Part shown: one piece after another, positions 23,831 through 31,959 of the stretch
Layout of the letters: every line of letters starts with the position of its first letter
How positions within the stretch are numbered: the first letter of the stretch is position 1
DNA from: an uncultured Phascolarctobacterium sp.
Lineage (GTDB): Bacteria; Bacillota; Negativicutes; Acidaminococcales; Acidaminococcaceae
DNA length: 64,000 nt
Direction of reading: 5' to 3'
Assembly (NCBI RefSeq): GCF_900770955.1
Contig: NZ_CAAGLX010000024.1
Span: 1 to 64,000, forward strand
Position numbers and translations under genes: made by a program
The notes under the pieces: model-generated
Databases searched by the model: none
The model's input: the letters and a program-made list of their open reading frames with translations, nothing else
What the model was told of the DNA's origin: nothing

Positions 23831-25660
23831 ATGTGCGGAATTGTAGGATATATCGGTAATCACGAAGCAGCTCCCTTTCTGCTTGACGGTATGAGCAAGC
23901 TGGAGTATCGCGGTTATGATTCTGCCGGTATTGCTGTTTATGAAAACAACAGCATTCGTGTAGAAAAATGTGTAGGCCGTCTTGATGCACTGCGGCAGAA
24001 ATTGGCAGGCAATATGCCTGTGGGCAATGTAGGTATCGGTCACACACGCTGGGCAACACATGGCCGTCCGTCGGACCGCAACGCGCATCCCCATACGGAC
24101 AGCAGCTGTAAGTTTGTTGTTGTCCATAACGGTATTATTGAAAATTATCTTGGCCTGAAGGAAGAGCTGATTGCCAAGGGACATGAGTTCCTGTCCGAAA
24201 CCGACAGCGAGGTTGTAGCTCATCTGATGGCGGACCAATATGACGGTGATTTCGAAGAGACCGTCAAAAAGGTGCTGAAGCTTATCAAGGGCTCCTACAG
24301 CCTGGTATTTATGTGTGAATACGAGCCTGATAAAATTATCTGCACCAAAAAGGATAATCCGCTGATTATCGGCCTGGGCGAGGGTGAAAACTTCATTGCC
24401 TCCGATATCCCGGCAATTATCAACCATACGCGCCGTACCTTTATCATGAGCGATGGCGAGATTGCTACGGTAACAGCAGACGGTGTTTGGGTGCAGGATA
24501 TCAACGGTACTCCCATCAGCAAGAAGGTGTTTGTTGTTAACTGGAATGCCGAAGCAGCGGAAAAAGGCGGCTTTGAGCATTTCATGCTGAAGGAAATTTA
24601 TGAACAGCCCAAGGCTTTGCGCGATACCATGACCAGCCGTCTGGATGCGGCAGCAAAAACCATCGGCTTCCCTGAGCTGAACTGGACAGCCGAGGAGCTG
24701 CGCGAAATCAATAAAATCTTTATCGTGGCCTGCGGTACAGCATATCATGCAGGCATTGTCGGCAAATATTATCTGGAGCAGCTGGCGCGTGTACCGGTTG
24801 AGGTAGATATTGCCAGCGAATTCCGTTACCGCGACCCGCTTGTTGACGGCAACAGCCTGACGATTGTCATCAGCCAAAGCGGTGAAACCAGCGATACGCT
24901 GGCAGCGCTGCGTGAGGCTAAGCGTCTTGGCTCCCGTACTCTGGCGGTTACCAACGTAGTCGGCAGCTCTATTGCACGTGAGGCTGATCAGGTTGTTTAT
25001 ACCTATGCCGGTCCGGAAATTGCCGTAGCATCTACCAAGGCTTACACTACACAGCTTCTGGCAATGCTGATGCTGGCAATTTATGTAGGACGTCTGCGCG
25101 GCAGCATGAGTGCCGAGCGTGAGCAGGAGCTGGTGCAGGGACTGACCTTTGTGCCTGAGCAGATTCACAAGATGCTGGAAAACGTGGACCAGATAAAGGT
25201 ATTTGCGCGTGAGTACGGTAGCAGTGAGGATGCCTTCTTCCTGGGACGCAGCCTTGATTATGCCGTAGCGTTGGAGGGTGCGCTGAAGCTGAAGGAAATT
25301 TCCTACATTCATGCGGAGGCCTACGCTGCCGGCGAGCTGAAGCACGGTACCTTGGCGCTGATTGTTTCCGGTGTACCGGTAATTGTGCTGGCAACGCAGA
25401 TGGACGTATATGATAAGACTGTCAGCAACCTGCAGGAGGTTAAGGCGCGTGAGGCTGTGGTTATTGCCATTGGCTTTGAGGGCGATACCTCTCTGGAAAA
25501 ATATGCGGATCATGTTATCTATATCCCGCAGACAGATAAATATCTGGCACCGCTGATGGCTGTACTGCCCCTGCAGCTGCTTGCTTACTATGCGGCGCTG
25601 ACTCGCGGCTGTGATGTTGATAAACCACGTAACCTTGCAAAGAGCGTAACAGTTGAATAA
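23831..25660 (+). CDS. glmS: Glutamine-fructose-6-phosphate aminotransferase (isomerising)
   Basis: GlmS makes glucosamine-6-phosphate from fructose-6-phosphate and glutamine, the entry to amino-sugar synthesis. The 609-aa protein starts MCGIVGYIG with the nucleophile Cys (position 2 before Met removal). The glutaminase domain spans about 1-220 (HTRWATHG about 72). Two SIS domains follow (ISQSGETSDT about 349; the lysine and histidine region DKPRNLAKSVTVE at the end). AAGGAGG precedes the ATG. It is controlled by the ribozyme in its leader. Confidence 0.97.
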   Translation: MCGIVGYIGNHEAAPFLLDGMSKLEYRGYDSAGIAVYENNSIRVEKCVGRLDALRQKLAGNMPVGNVGIGHTRWATHGRPSDRNAHPHTDSSCKFVVVHNGIIENYLGLKEELIAKGHEFLSETDSEVVAHLMADQYDGDFEETVKKVLKLIKGSYSLVFMCEYEPDKIICTKKDNPLIIGLGEGENFIASDIPAIINHTRRTFIMSDGEIATVTADGVWVQDINGTPISKKVFVVNWNAEAAEKGGFEHFMLKEIYEQPKALRDTMTSRLDAAAKTIGFPELNWTAEELREINKIFIVACGTAYHAGIVGKYYLEQLARVPVEVDIASEFRYRDPLVDGNSLTIVISQSGETSDTLAALREAKRLGSRTLAVTNVVGSSIAREADQVVYTYAGPEIAVASTKAYTTQLLAMLMLAIYVGRLRGSMSAEREQELVQGLTFVPEQIHKMLENVDQIKVFAREYGSSEDAFFLGRSLDYAVALEGALKLKEISYIHAEAYAAGELKHGTLALIVSGVPVIVLATQMDVYDKTVSNLQEVKAREAVVIAIGFEGDTSLEKYADHVIYIPQTDKYLAPLMAVLPLQLLAYYAALTRGCDVDKPRNLAKSVTVE

Positions 25661-25667
25661 AAAATAA

Positions 25668-25712
25668 AATTAACGGCGTAACGGATGTAAAAATCTGTTG
25701 CGCCGTTTTTGT
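25668..25712 (+). terminator. glmS terminator
   Basis: ACGGCGTAACGGAT and ATCTGTTGCGCCGT pair, with TTTTTG after the stem. Confidence 0.85.
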
Positions 25713-25800
25713 AATTACAGAAATTAACAGCAAATATACTGAGTATTTATGGAGACAGCTTAAAAGTTCCTGCATTATTGTTCAAAATAATAAAAAACAC

Positions 25801-25831
25801 TTTACAAATAAACAAAAAAATGTAGTACAAT
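25801..25831 (+). promoter_or_regulatory. Promoter for the small-gene cluster
   Basis: TTTACA (25801-25806) and TACAAT (25826-25831) with a long 19-bp A-rich spacer. A very strong AAAGGAGG site follows at about 25841-25848. The sequence from 25713 to 25800 holds no gene. Confidence 0.5.
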
Positions 25832-25857
25832 ATAAGTATAGAAAGGAGGTACAAGAC

Positions 25858-26007
25858 GTGGGCGAAGATTATAAAAACGCCGCCGAAACTGTTTATTTTC
25901 TGTTAAACGCTATGCTAGTAGCAATGCAAATACGGGAAAAATTAAAAAAACAGAAAAAAGCAGCAAAAAAGCCCCCAGTAAATCGCAACGGCAAGAAGCG
26001 TAAATAA
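25858..26007 (+). CDS. Small protein of unknown function, 49 aa, GTG start
   Basis: GTG is 9 bases behind AAAGGAGG and has a promoter nearby. The product has a mildly hydrophobic middle (TVYFLLNAMLVAMQI, about 11-25) and a very basic C-terminus (about 16 Lys/Arg in the last 24 residues). It could be a membrane-active peptide, a nucleic-acid-binding peptide or another type I toxin-like gene. A minus-strand TAGAAT box near 26050 could drive an antisense RNA. No family was recognised. Confidence 0.5.
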   Translation: MGEDYKNAAETVYFLLNAMLVAMQIREKLKKQKKAAKKPPVNRNGKKRK

Positions 26008-26072
26008 AGAGGGCAGCAGGTAGGACGAGCAATCGCCATTCTGCATATATTCTACCACGTTTTAATAAAAAA

Positions 26073-26222
26073 ATGAAAATACTAATTTGGTTGTTCACTA
26101 TTAGCATTGTAGTCGAAGCAGTAAGAATTTTTCCTCAAATGAGCCTGCATGAATGGGTATTGTGGGCACATGGCTTGGCTAGTGGAATTGTAATGCTGTA
26201 TTGGTGGATAAGTAGGAGTTAG
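26073..26222 (+). CDS. Small membrane protein, 49 aa
   Basis: The ATG at 26073 follows an A-rich stretch with no clear ribosome site. Two hydrophobic segments (MKILIWLFTISIVVEAV, 1-17; about 30-47, AHGLASGIVMLYWW) predict a hairpin membrane protein. Its stop is separated from the next ATG by one base, so the two genes are coupled. No family was recognised; small genes of this kind are common in prophage or plasmid remnants. Confidence 0.5.
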   Translation: MKILIWLFTISIVVEAVRIFPQMSLHEWVLWAHGLASGIVMLYWWISRS

Positions 26223-26223
26223 C

Positions 26224-26409
26224 ATGGAAAGCAAAAAATGGGGCGGTGTTCGCGAGGGAGCAGGCAGACCGAAAGGAAAAACTGTTGCAGGCGAACGTAA
26301 GGGGCGCAATATTAGAGCGTTTGACGATGAATGGGAACTTATAAAGCAATTCGCAAAAATTGTCAAGACAGACCGTCAGCGAGCGGAAGAATTGTTAAAA
26401 TTATTGTAA
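26224..26409 (+). CDS. Small GAGRP-motif protein, 61 aa
   Basis: The product begins MESKKWGGVREGAGRPKGK and ends with a helical segment (DDEWELIKQFAKIVKTDRQR). The REGAGRPKG motif recurs in small proteins of phages, plasmids and integrative elements, often near DNA-binding or replication genes, but its function is not established. It starts one base after the preceding membrane protein stop and is followed by a terminator. Confidence 0.6.
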   Translation: MESKKWGGVREGAGRPKGKTVAGERKGRNIRAFDDEWELIKQFAKIVKTDRQRAEELLKLL

Positions 26410-26413
26410 TTTT

Positions 26414-26450
26414 ATTGGACAGTGTAAAAAAGCACTGTCCTTTTTTATTG
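26414..26450 (+). terminator. Terminator of the small-gene cluster
   Basis: GGACAGTG and CACTGTCC pair perfectly across 8 bases, followed by TTTTTTATT. Immediately after it, GGAGG plus ATG opens an 11-codon frame (26469-26504, MDLRNKITEIR) that stops at once and may be the stump of a lost gene. Confidence 0.85.
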
Positions 26451-26551
26451 TAAAAATGGAGGTATATCATGGATTTAAGAAACAAAATTACAGAGATACG
26501 CTGATTATGTTATACTAATATTAATTTGGAGCGGAAGGGGAACAAAAGCAG

Positions 26552-27802
26552 ATGGCTTATAGCGAGCTTTTTAAAAATTACAGTGATATCCGCAATTTTA
26601 TGCGACGTTTTTATGTGTACGGCTTTGAAAAGCGGCAGGATTTTACCGCTAAAAGCTCCAGAAGCTACGATGATAATCGCCGGCGTCTGGACAGCTGGCT
26701 GGAGGATTATATGAGCTTCAAAAGCGAAGCGGACGGCAGAGCTTACCGCATTTCCTTTGACAGCAGCAGTATCAGTCATAATCCCTTGTATAAAAGCTGG
26801 AAGGCCAAGAGCTTTACGTCCATGGATATTACGCTGCATTTTTATCTGCTGGATATTCTTGCCGACGGCAAGGCCTATTCGGCGGCAGAGCTGCTGGAGC
26901 TGCTCAGCAGCCGTTATTTCAACTGCTTTGACAATCAGCTGCGTCAGCCGGATGAATCGACGGTGCGTAATAAGCTGAATGAATATACCGCGTTGGGCAT
27001 GCTGCGGCTGGTGAAGCAGGGAAGGCGCAATCTTTACTGCTTGGCGCGGGATGATGTGAACTGGCGCAGCTGGCAGCTTGCCTGTGCCTTCTTTTCGGAG
27101 GCAGCGCCGCTGGGTGAGGCAGGCTCCTATCTGCTGGATAAATTTGCTGAGGACTGCGAAGCCTTTGCTTTCAAGCATCACTTTATTTTATATACGATGG
27201 ACAGCAAGCTGCTGTACGAGCTTTTGGAGGCGATGAACAGCAGGCAGTCCGTGACGCTTTACCGCTGCGACAAGGACGGCAGCAGTATGAAGCAGTATGT
27301 CTGCCCGCTGAAGATTTATTGCAGCACCAGAACCGGACGGCAGTATCTTCTGAGCTACAATTATGCTGCTCAGAGGCTGATGTTCAACCGTTTGGATCAT
27401 ATTGAGAGTATTGAGGTTAAACAGCCGGAAGAGCGCTATGAGGAATTTCTGCAGCTGGTGCAGGAGGCGGCGCCGCATATCTGGGGCGCAGGCATGCTCA
27501 GGACGGACAGGCTGGAGAAAATCAGCTTTACGGTGGAGGCGGCAGCTGACGAGCAGTTTATTGTGCAGCGCTTGGAACGCGAAAAGCGCTGCGGTACGCT
27601 GCAGCAGACGGATGCGGAGCATTATCGCTTCAGCGCAGCGGTTTATGATGCGCGTGAGCTTTTGCCGTGGATACGTACCTTTATCGGGCGTATTACCGAT
27701 TTCAGCTGCAGCAACGGGGAAATAGAGCGTATTTTTTACGATGATCTGGAGCAGACAGCGGCATATTATCTGCAGGAGGTGCAAGCGGATGGCGAACAGT
27801 GA
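26552..27802 (+). CDS. WYL-domain protein, probable transcriptional regulator (first of a pair)
   Basis: WYL domains bind ligands (often nucleic acid) and usually control stress, CRISPR or phage-defence genes. The 416-aa protein has an N-terminal region (1-60, many Arg/Tyr/Phe), winged-helix-like segments (about 90-165, with DGKAYSAAELLELLSSRYF) and a WYL core (about 218-295: SRQSVTLYRCDKDGSS..., YVCPLKIYCSTRTGRQYLLS, RLDHIESIE). A WCX-like C-terminus reaches 400. The N-terminal HTH is less typical than in DeoR-like WYL regulators. A -10-like TATACT precedes it. It overlaps the second WYL gene by 14 bp. Confidence 0.75.
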   Translation: MAYSELFKNYSDIRNFMRRFYVYGFEKRQDFTAKSSRSYDDNRRRLDSWLEDYMSFKSEADGRAYRISFDSSSISHNPLYKSWKAKSFTSMDITLHFYLLDILADGKAYSAAELLELLSSRYFNCFDNQLRQPDESTVRNKLNEYTALGMLRLVKQGRRNLYCLARDDVNWRSWQLACAFFSEAAPLGEAGSYLLDKFAEDCEAFAFKHHFILYTMDSKLLYELLEAMNSRQSVTLYRCDKDGSSMKQYVCPLKIYCSTRTGRQYLLSYNYAAQRLMFNRLDHIESIEVKQPEERYEEFLQLVQEAAPHIWGAGMLRTDRLEKISFTVEAAADEQFIVQRLEREKRCGTLQQTDAEHYRFSAAVYDARELLPWIRTFIGRITDFSCSNGEIERIFYDDLEQTAAYYLQEVQADGEQ

Positions 27803-28718
27803 CAGCTTTTTTAATGAAATATACGGTACTTATTTCAATGTTGTGAGCTGTATTCTGCGCCAGGCGCAGGAAAGGAAGCTCACTAAAGACACCTTGGAGC
27901 TGCTTGTGCGGGAGCAGGCCTTTGCCGACAGCTGCCTGACCATTCCCAAGGCACTGCAGGACGGAAGCTGGCCGCTGCTGCGGGAGGATATGACTACACC
28001 GCTAAAGCAGGCGCCGGCCATGCCGCTGACCTCGCTGCAGCGACGCTGGCTGAAAAGCCTGCTGACGGATAAGCGGATACAGCTTTTTGATGTAGACTGC
28101 AGCGGGCTGGAGGATGTGGAGCCGCTGTTCAGTGAGGAGCAGTTTGTGTATTTTGACCGCTACAGTGACGGTGACGATTATGCTGATCCGCAGTATAAAA
28201 AGCATTTCCGTCTGCTGCTGCAGGCGATAAAGGAAAAGCGCAGGGTAGAAATCAGCTTTATCAGCGGCAAAAACGAGAGTGTGCAGAAGGAATATCTGCC
28301 GCTGCAGCTGGAATATTCGTCAAAGGATGACAAGTTCCGCCTGAAGGCAGTGCATGAGCGCTATCTGCATTATGTAAATGTGGGGCGCATTAAAGGCTGC
28401 CGCCTGCTGGAGCAGACGGGTGAAGAGGCCTGTATGCTGCTGGAGCCGGAGCGCTGTGCGGTTACCGTTCTGCTGACGGATGAGCGTAATGCTCTGGAGC
28501 GGGCAATGCTGCATTTTTCGCATCTGGAAAAGGTAACGGAGCGACTGGATGAAAAGCATTACAGGCTGCAGCTGATGTATAATAAAAGCGACGAAACGGA
28601 AATGGTTATCCGTATTTTATCCTTCGGACCGTTGCTGCGGGTGCAGGAGCCTTCAGGCTTTATCGAGCTGCTGCGTCAAAGGCTGCGTAAGCAGCTGGCG
28701 CTGCGGGCGAAGGAGTAA
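27789..28718 (+). CDS. WYL-domain protein, second of the pair
   Basis: I chose the ATG at 27789 (GGAGGTGCAAGCGG before it), not the in-frame ATG at 27741, so the protein has 309 aa. The N-terminus (1-110) is helical with no clear HTH. The WYL core (about 135-215) has KRRVEISFISGKNESV, EYLPLQLEYSSKDDKFRLKA and YVNVGRIKGCRLL; the C-terminus (about 225-305) is WCX-like. Translational overlap with the first WYL gene suggests they act together, perhaps as a heteromer. No defence gene follows directly. Confidence 0.75.
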   Translation: MANSDSFFNEIYGTYFNVVSCILRQAQERKLTKDTLELLVREQAFADSCLTIPKALQDGSWPLLREDMTTPLKQAPAMPLTSLQRRWLKSLLTDKRIQLFDVDCSGLEDVEPLFSEEQFVYFDRYSDGDDYADPQYKKHFRLLLQAIKEKRRVEISFISGKNESVQKEYLPLQLEYSSKDDKFRLKAVHERYLHYVNVGRIKGCRLLEQTGEEACMLLEPERCAVTVLLTDERNALERAMLHFSHLEKVTERLDEKHYRLQLMYNKSDETEMVIRILSFGPLLRVQEPSGFIELLRQRLRKQLALRAKE

Positions 28719-28851
28719 AGAAAAAATACTGCATTTCGGCAGGTGCGCAACTTTTTTTCCATGATAAAAAGGCTGTGCTGTTGTATTATTAGCTTGTAAG
28801 ATGAATTTAAACATAATAAAGAGCTGATGATGCAAGAAAGAGGTGCAGCAT

Positions 28852-29544
28852 ATGAACTTAAAAAAAGCCTTTCAATATCAAAAAGCAATCAAAAAAATCA
28901 TGGATGAGCTTATTTCCTGTAATTCGATTAACAATCCCGCTTTACTTCCCGCAAATTTTTGCGAGGTTAAGGATATTCACAAGCGCTCTGAATTGAATTA
29001 TTTGTTCCCTACCGAAGAACGTAATTATCAGGACGAGGTAAAAATTAAAAAGAGCTTGAATGTTCAAGGCTACGAGCTGCCGAAGCTGCTGCAAATTTAT
29101 AACTACCTGGCCGTTTGCCGCAGAAAGCTGGCACAGGCTATTGCCGATTGCAAAAATGAAATGGAAATCGGTGCTGAAAAATTCAGCTATGATGCAGCTG
29201 TGATTTATGCCAATGATTTGCGTGCTCCTTTGACGATATATGAGGTGATGGTTTCCCTGAAGGAGGAGGAACGTAATTCCATCAATGAGATTACCTTCAG
29301 CAGCAATAACGAAAAGCTGTCTGCGGAGTATACGGTGACTACAGTTACAAGGCCCTTGCCGGGAGTTGTGGAGGCAGCAAAGGCCGAATATAACAGAGTG
29401 CGTGCCTATACCGCTGAATTGAGCGATATGATTGAGGCGGCGACACTGATGAGCAGACTGGATCCTGCTGCGGAGCCTGCATTTCCGGTTACGGCCAACC
29501 TGAATTATATTTATGAGCATTTTGAGGAGCTGCAAGGCAAATAA
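28852..29544 (+). CDS. Protein of unknown function, 230 aa
   Basis: I chose the ATG at 28852 (AAGAGGTG before it); an in-frame GTG is at 28843. The product is soluble and helical: MNLKKAFQYQKAIKKIMDEL, a charged middle (HKRSELNYLFPTEERNYQDE), a long helix with YNYLAVCRRKLAQAIADCKNE, and a C-terminal ExF-rich end. The layout slightly recalls the septicolysin/DUF6847-type proteins, but I cannot confirm it. No signal peptide or membrane segment is present. It stands alone after the WYL pair and may be their target; this is inference. Confidence 0.6.
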   Translation: MNLKKAFQYQKAIKKIMDELISCNSINNPALLPANFCEVKDIHKRSELNYLFPTEERNYQDEVKIKKSLNVQGYELPKLLQIYNYLAVCRRKLAQAIADCKNEMEIGAEKFSYDAAVIYANDLRAPLTIYEVMVSLKEEERNSINEITFSSNNEKLSAEYTVTTVTRPLPGVVEAAKAEYNRVRAYTAELSDMIEAATLMSRLDPAAEPAFPVTANLNYIYEHFEELQGK

Positions 29545-29607
29545 TTTTCAAAGATAATATGGCAGAAGCTCACGGCAGATATATTGGATAAATAGATTTT
29601 CTAACTA

Positions 29608-29720
29608 TAAGAACTGCTTAGGCAGATTTAACAGCTTCGAGCTGCACTTGAGGAAAACGCTATCAAGACGGCGGCAGGCTAAAGATCGTACCTGCTTACT
29701 TCGGTTTCAGCCGCCACACA
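29608..29720 (+). ncRNA. Structured non-coding stretch, possible small RNA
   Basis: Between 29545 and 29985 there is no gene. The stretch has three successive hairpins: CTGC-ttag-GCAG (29614-29625), CAGCT-tcg-AGCTG (29632-29644), and GGCGGCAGG (29670-29678) with CCTGC (29691-29695) and GCCGCC (29710-29715). The next terminator is at 29836-29878. It may be a small RNA or the 3' untranslated region of the preceding gene. No known RNA family was recognised. Confidence 0.3.
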
Positions 29721-29835
29721 GCACACGTTTACTACACTACTCATGAACACGCTATTATACATGACTGCGCTAACCGCTAACTATAGAATGTTATTTTGAT
29801 AATATACCGCTTTGATGCCGAAGCCTTATTATAAA

Positions 29836-29880
29836 ACCACCGGACCTGTGGATTTTCTGCAGGTCCGGTGTATTTTTTTT
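29836..29880 (+). terminator. Strong intrinsic terminator before the hydrogenase operon
   Basis: CACCGGACCTG and CAGGTCCGGTG form a perfect 11-bp stem, followed by TTTTTTTT after TA. Confidence 0.9.
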
Positions 29881-29900
29881 CCTGCTTAACAGTAATTTAC

Positions 29901-29929
29901 TTTTACGCAATCGGCAAATGTGATATAAT
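29901..29929 (+). promoter_or_regulatory. Promoter of the hydrogenase operon
   Basis: TTTTAC (29901-29906), a 17-bp spacer and TATAAT (29924-29929), with TG one base before the -10 (extended -10). Confidence 0.65.
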
Positions 29930-29985
29930 TAGCAATACATGTCATTTTTGTGAAGAAGTTGAAATTTTTATGTGTAGGTGATGAA

Positions 29986-31959
29986 ATGGAAATGTTTTTA
30001 GTGGCTGTGGGCTTCTATGGCATTGGCGTATTAACCATGCTGCTTCCCCACGGCATGCAGCGTGCTGCACACTGGCTTGCTAACAGCGCTGCCTTGTTTG
30101 GCAGCGCTGTCTGCGCTTATGCGGCAGGCCTGCCGCTCTTTGGCGGCGTGAGCCCCGCACCCCTGACCTGGGGCTCGTATTCTTTAGGCTGCGATGGCTG
30201 GAGCGCAGTCTTTCTGCTTTTGACCGGTATCGCCGGTGTTGTTACCAGCCTGTATGCTCTCGGTTATGCGCGTAGCTATGAGGGCAGCCGTCTGCGCCTT
30301 TTGGGCGGCATGTGGTGCCTGTTCATTATGTCTATGGTACTGGTGCTGTTGGCCGGCGATGCCTTCAGCTTCCTACTTTTCTGGGAGATTATGGCTGTAG
30401 CCTCCTTTATGCTGGTTAACCATGAATCCGAAAAGCGCGCTACCTGGAATGCCGCTTATCAGTATCTGGTTATGACCAGCGTCGGTACGGCAGCAATTAT
30501 GATTGCCTTTTTGCTGACAGGCTCTGCCAGCGAGAGCTTCAGCTTTGCGGCTATGGCCAAGAACACTCTGGATGGCAGCTGGCAGCATCTTGTTTTTGTC
30601 TGTGCCTTTGCCGGCTTTGCCTTAAAGGCCGGTCTGGTGCCGCTGCATGTGTGGCTGCCTAAGGCGCATCCTGCGGCCCCCAGCCATGTTTCCGCACTGA
30701 TGAGCGGTGTTATGCTGAAGATTGCTCTTTATGGCTTCGGTCGTTTTATGTTCAGCTTTTTGCCTGCCTGGAATTACTGGTGGTGCGTTGTTGTGCTGCT
30801 GGCAGGCGTGGTATCCGCATTTTTGGGCGTGCTCTACGCGCAGATGGAAACGGATATTAAGCGCGTACTAGCTTATTCCTCTGTAGAAAATATGGGCGTA
30901 ATCTTTGCTGCCTTCGGCTGCGGTATGCTGATGAAGGTTTCCGGCAGCAGCTTTTATATGCTGGGCTTTGTGGCAGCTTTGGTGCATGCCTTTAACCACA
31001 GCATTATGAAGGTGCTGATGTTTATGTGTGCCGGCAGCATTATGCACGGCACCGGCAGCAAAAACCTGGAGCTGTTCGGTGGCCTGGCACGAAAAATGCC
31101 ATATACCGCTATATTTGCTTTCGTCGGCTCGCTGGCACTCGCCGCTATTCCGCTGACGAACGGCTTTACCGGTGAATGGCTGGTGCTGCAGAGCTTTATC
31201 AGCCTGGGTACAAGCTGCGCCGGTCAGGATATCCGCCTGTGGACTGCGGTGTCCTTTATCCTGTTGGGCTTTACCGGAGCTTTGGCTCTTGGCTGCTTTG
31301 TACGCTTCTTCGGCATCACCTTCCTTGGCCGTGCTCGCAGTGAAATCGTGGAGCATGCGCACGAATCCGATAAATTTATGCTCGCTGCTATGGGCGTTGC
31401 AGCTGTTTTAGTTGTTGCTTGCGGTCTTTATCCGCTGCCGGTAGTTAGTGCGGCGCTGCTTGCGCTGGGTATGCCTGTTGCTCTTGATGCCTTCGGCATG
31501 AATCTGGCGTGGTTGGGCATCGGCACTGCTGTCTGCTATAAGCCGCTGCTGCTGCTGGCTTTGCTGGTGGTGCTGGGCGCAGTGCTGTGGCTTGCTGTTA
31601 AGGACTGCTTTGTTGTGGAGGACGTTACCTGGAACTGCGGTACTTATCCGACGCAGCGTCAGCAGTATTCCGCTACCGGCTTCAGTAAGCCGGTGCGCCG
31701 TGCGTTCGATTATCTGCTGAAGCCCAAGCGTCAGGTAACCTACATGCGCAAGGAGCATGCTTACTTTGGCCGTCAGCTTTCCTATAAGCTGGAAATTCCC
31801 GATATGATTACGGAAAAGCTCTATCAGCCGCTGCAGAAGCATTTTGTAAGTGTTTCTAATTTCCTGCGCCGTCTGCAGCAGGGCAGTGTGCGTTTATATG
31901 TTGCCTATGTTATGGTGGCAATGATGTTGGTACTGGTATGGGGGGCGCTTTATAAATGA
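29986..31959 (+). CDS. hyfB: Hydrogenase-4-type membrane subunit HyfB (NuoL/MrpA-like proton channel)
   Basis: This is an antiporter-like proton-conducting subunit of a group 4 membrane hydrogenase. I prefer the ATG at 29986 (AGGTG 5 bases before); an in-frame GTG at 29950 would add 12 residues without a ribosome site. The 657-aa protein has about 14-16 membrane segments. Its Proton_antipo_M region includes KAGLVPLHVWLPKAHPAAPS (about 225-245), with the conserved Lys and His of ion-pumping subunits, and DIKRVLAYSSVENMG (about 290-304). The C-terminal 100 residues are soluble and contain TWNCGTYPTQRQQYSATGFS, typical of HyfB/HycC. It is first gene of six, overlapping hyfC by 4 bases. Confidence 0.88.
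   Translation: MEMFLVAVGFYGIGVLTMLLPHGMQRAAHWLANSAALFGSAVCAYAAGLPLFGGVSPAPLTWGSYSLGCDGWSAVFLLLTGIAGVVTSLYALGYARSYEGSRLRLLGGMWCLFIMSMVLVLLAGDAFSFLLFWEIMAVASFMLVNHESEKRATWNAAYQYLVMTSVGTAAIMIAFLLTGSASESFSFAAMAKNTLDGSWQHLVFVCAFAGFALKAGLVPLHVWLPKAHPAAPSHVSALMSGVMLKIALYGFGRFMFSFLPAWNYWWCVVVLLAGVVSAFLGVLYAQMETDIKRVLAYSSVENMGVIFAAFGCGMLMKVSGSSFYMLGFVAALVHAFNHSIMKVLMFMCAGSIMHGTGSKNLELFGGLARKMPYTAIFAFVGSLALAAIPLTNGFTGEWLVLQSFISLGTSCAGQDIRLWTAVSFILLGFTGALALGCFVRFFGITFLGRARSEIVEHAHESDKFMLAAMGVAAVLVVACGLYPLPVVSAALLALGMPVALDAFGMNLAWLGIGTAVCYKPLLLLALLVVLGAVLWLAVKDCFVVEDVTWNCGTYPTQRQQYSATGFSKPVRRAFDYLLKPKRQVTYMRKEHAYFGRQLSYKLEIPDMITEKLYQPLQKHFVSVSNFLRRLQQGSVRLYVAYVMVAMMLVLVWGALYK

Noticed and set aside
23563..23846. 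Small ORFs across the glmS leader
   Set aside because: They fall in the ribozyme core, whose conserved RNA sequence explains the region.
25910..26107. Minus-strand hydrophobic ORF of 65 codons
   Set aside because: It is the shadow of the Lys-rich peptide gene (AAA codons read as TTT), with no ribosome site.
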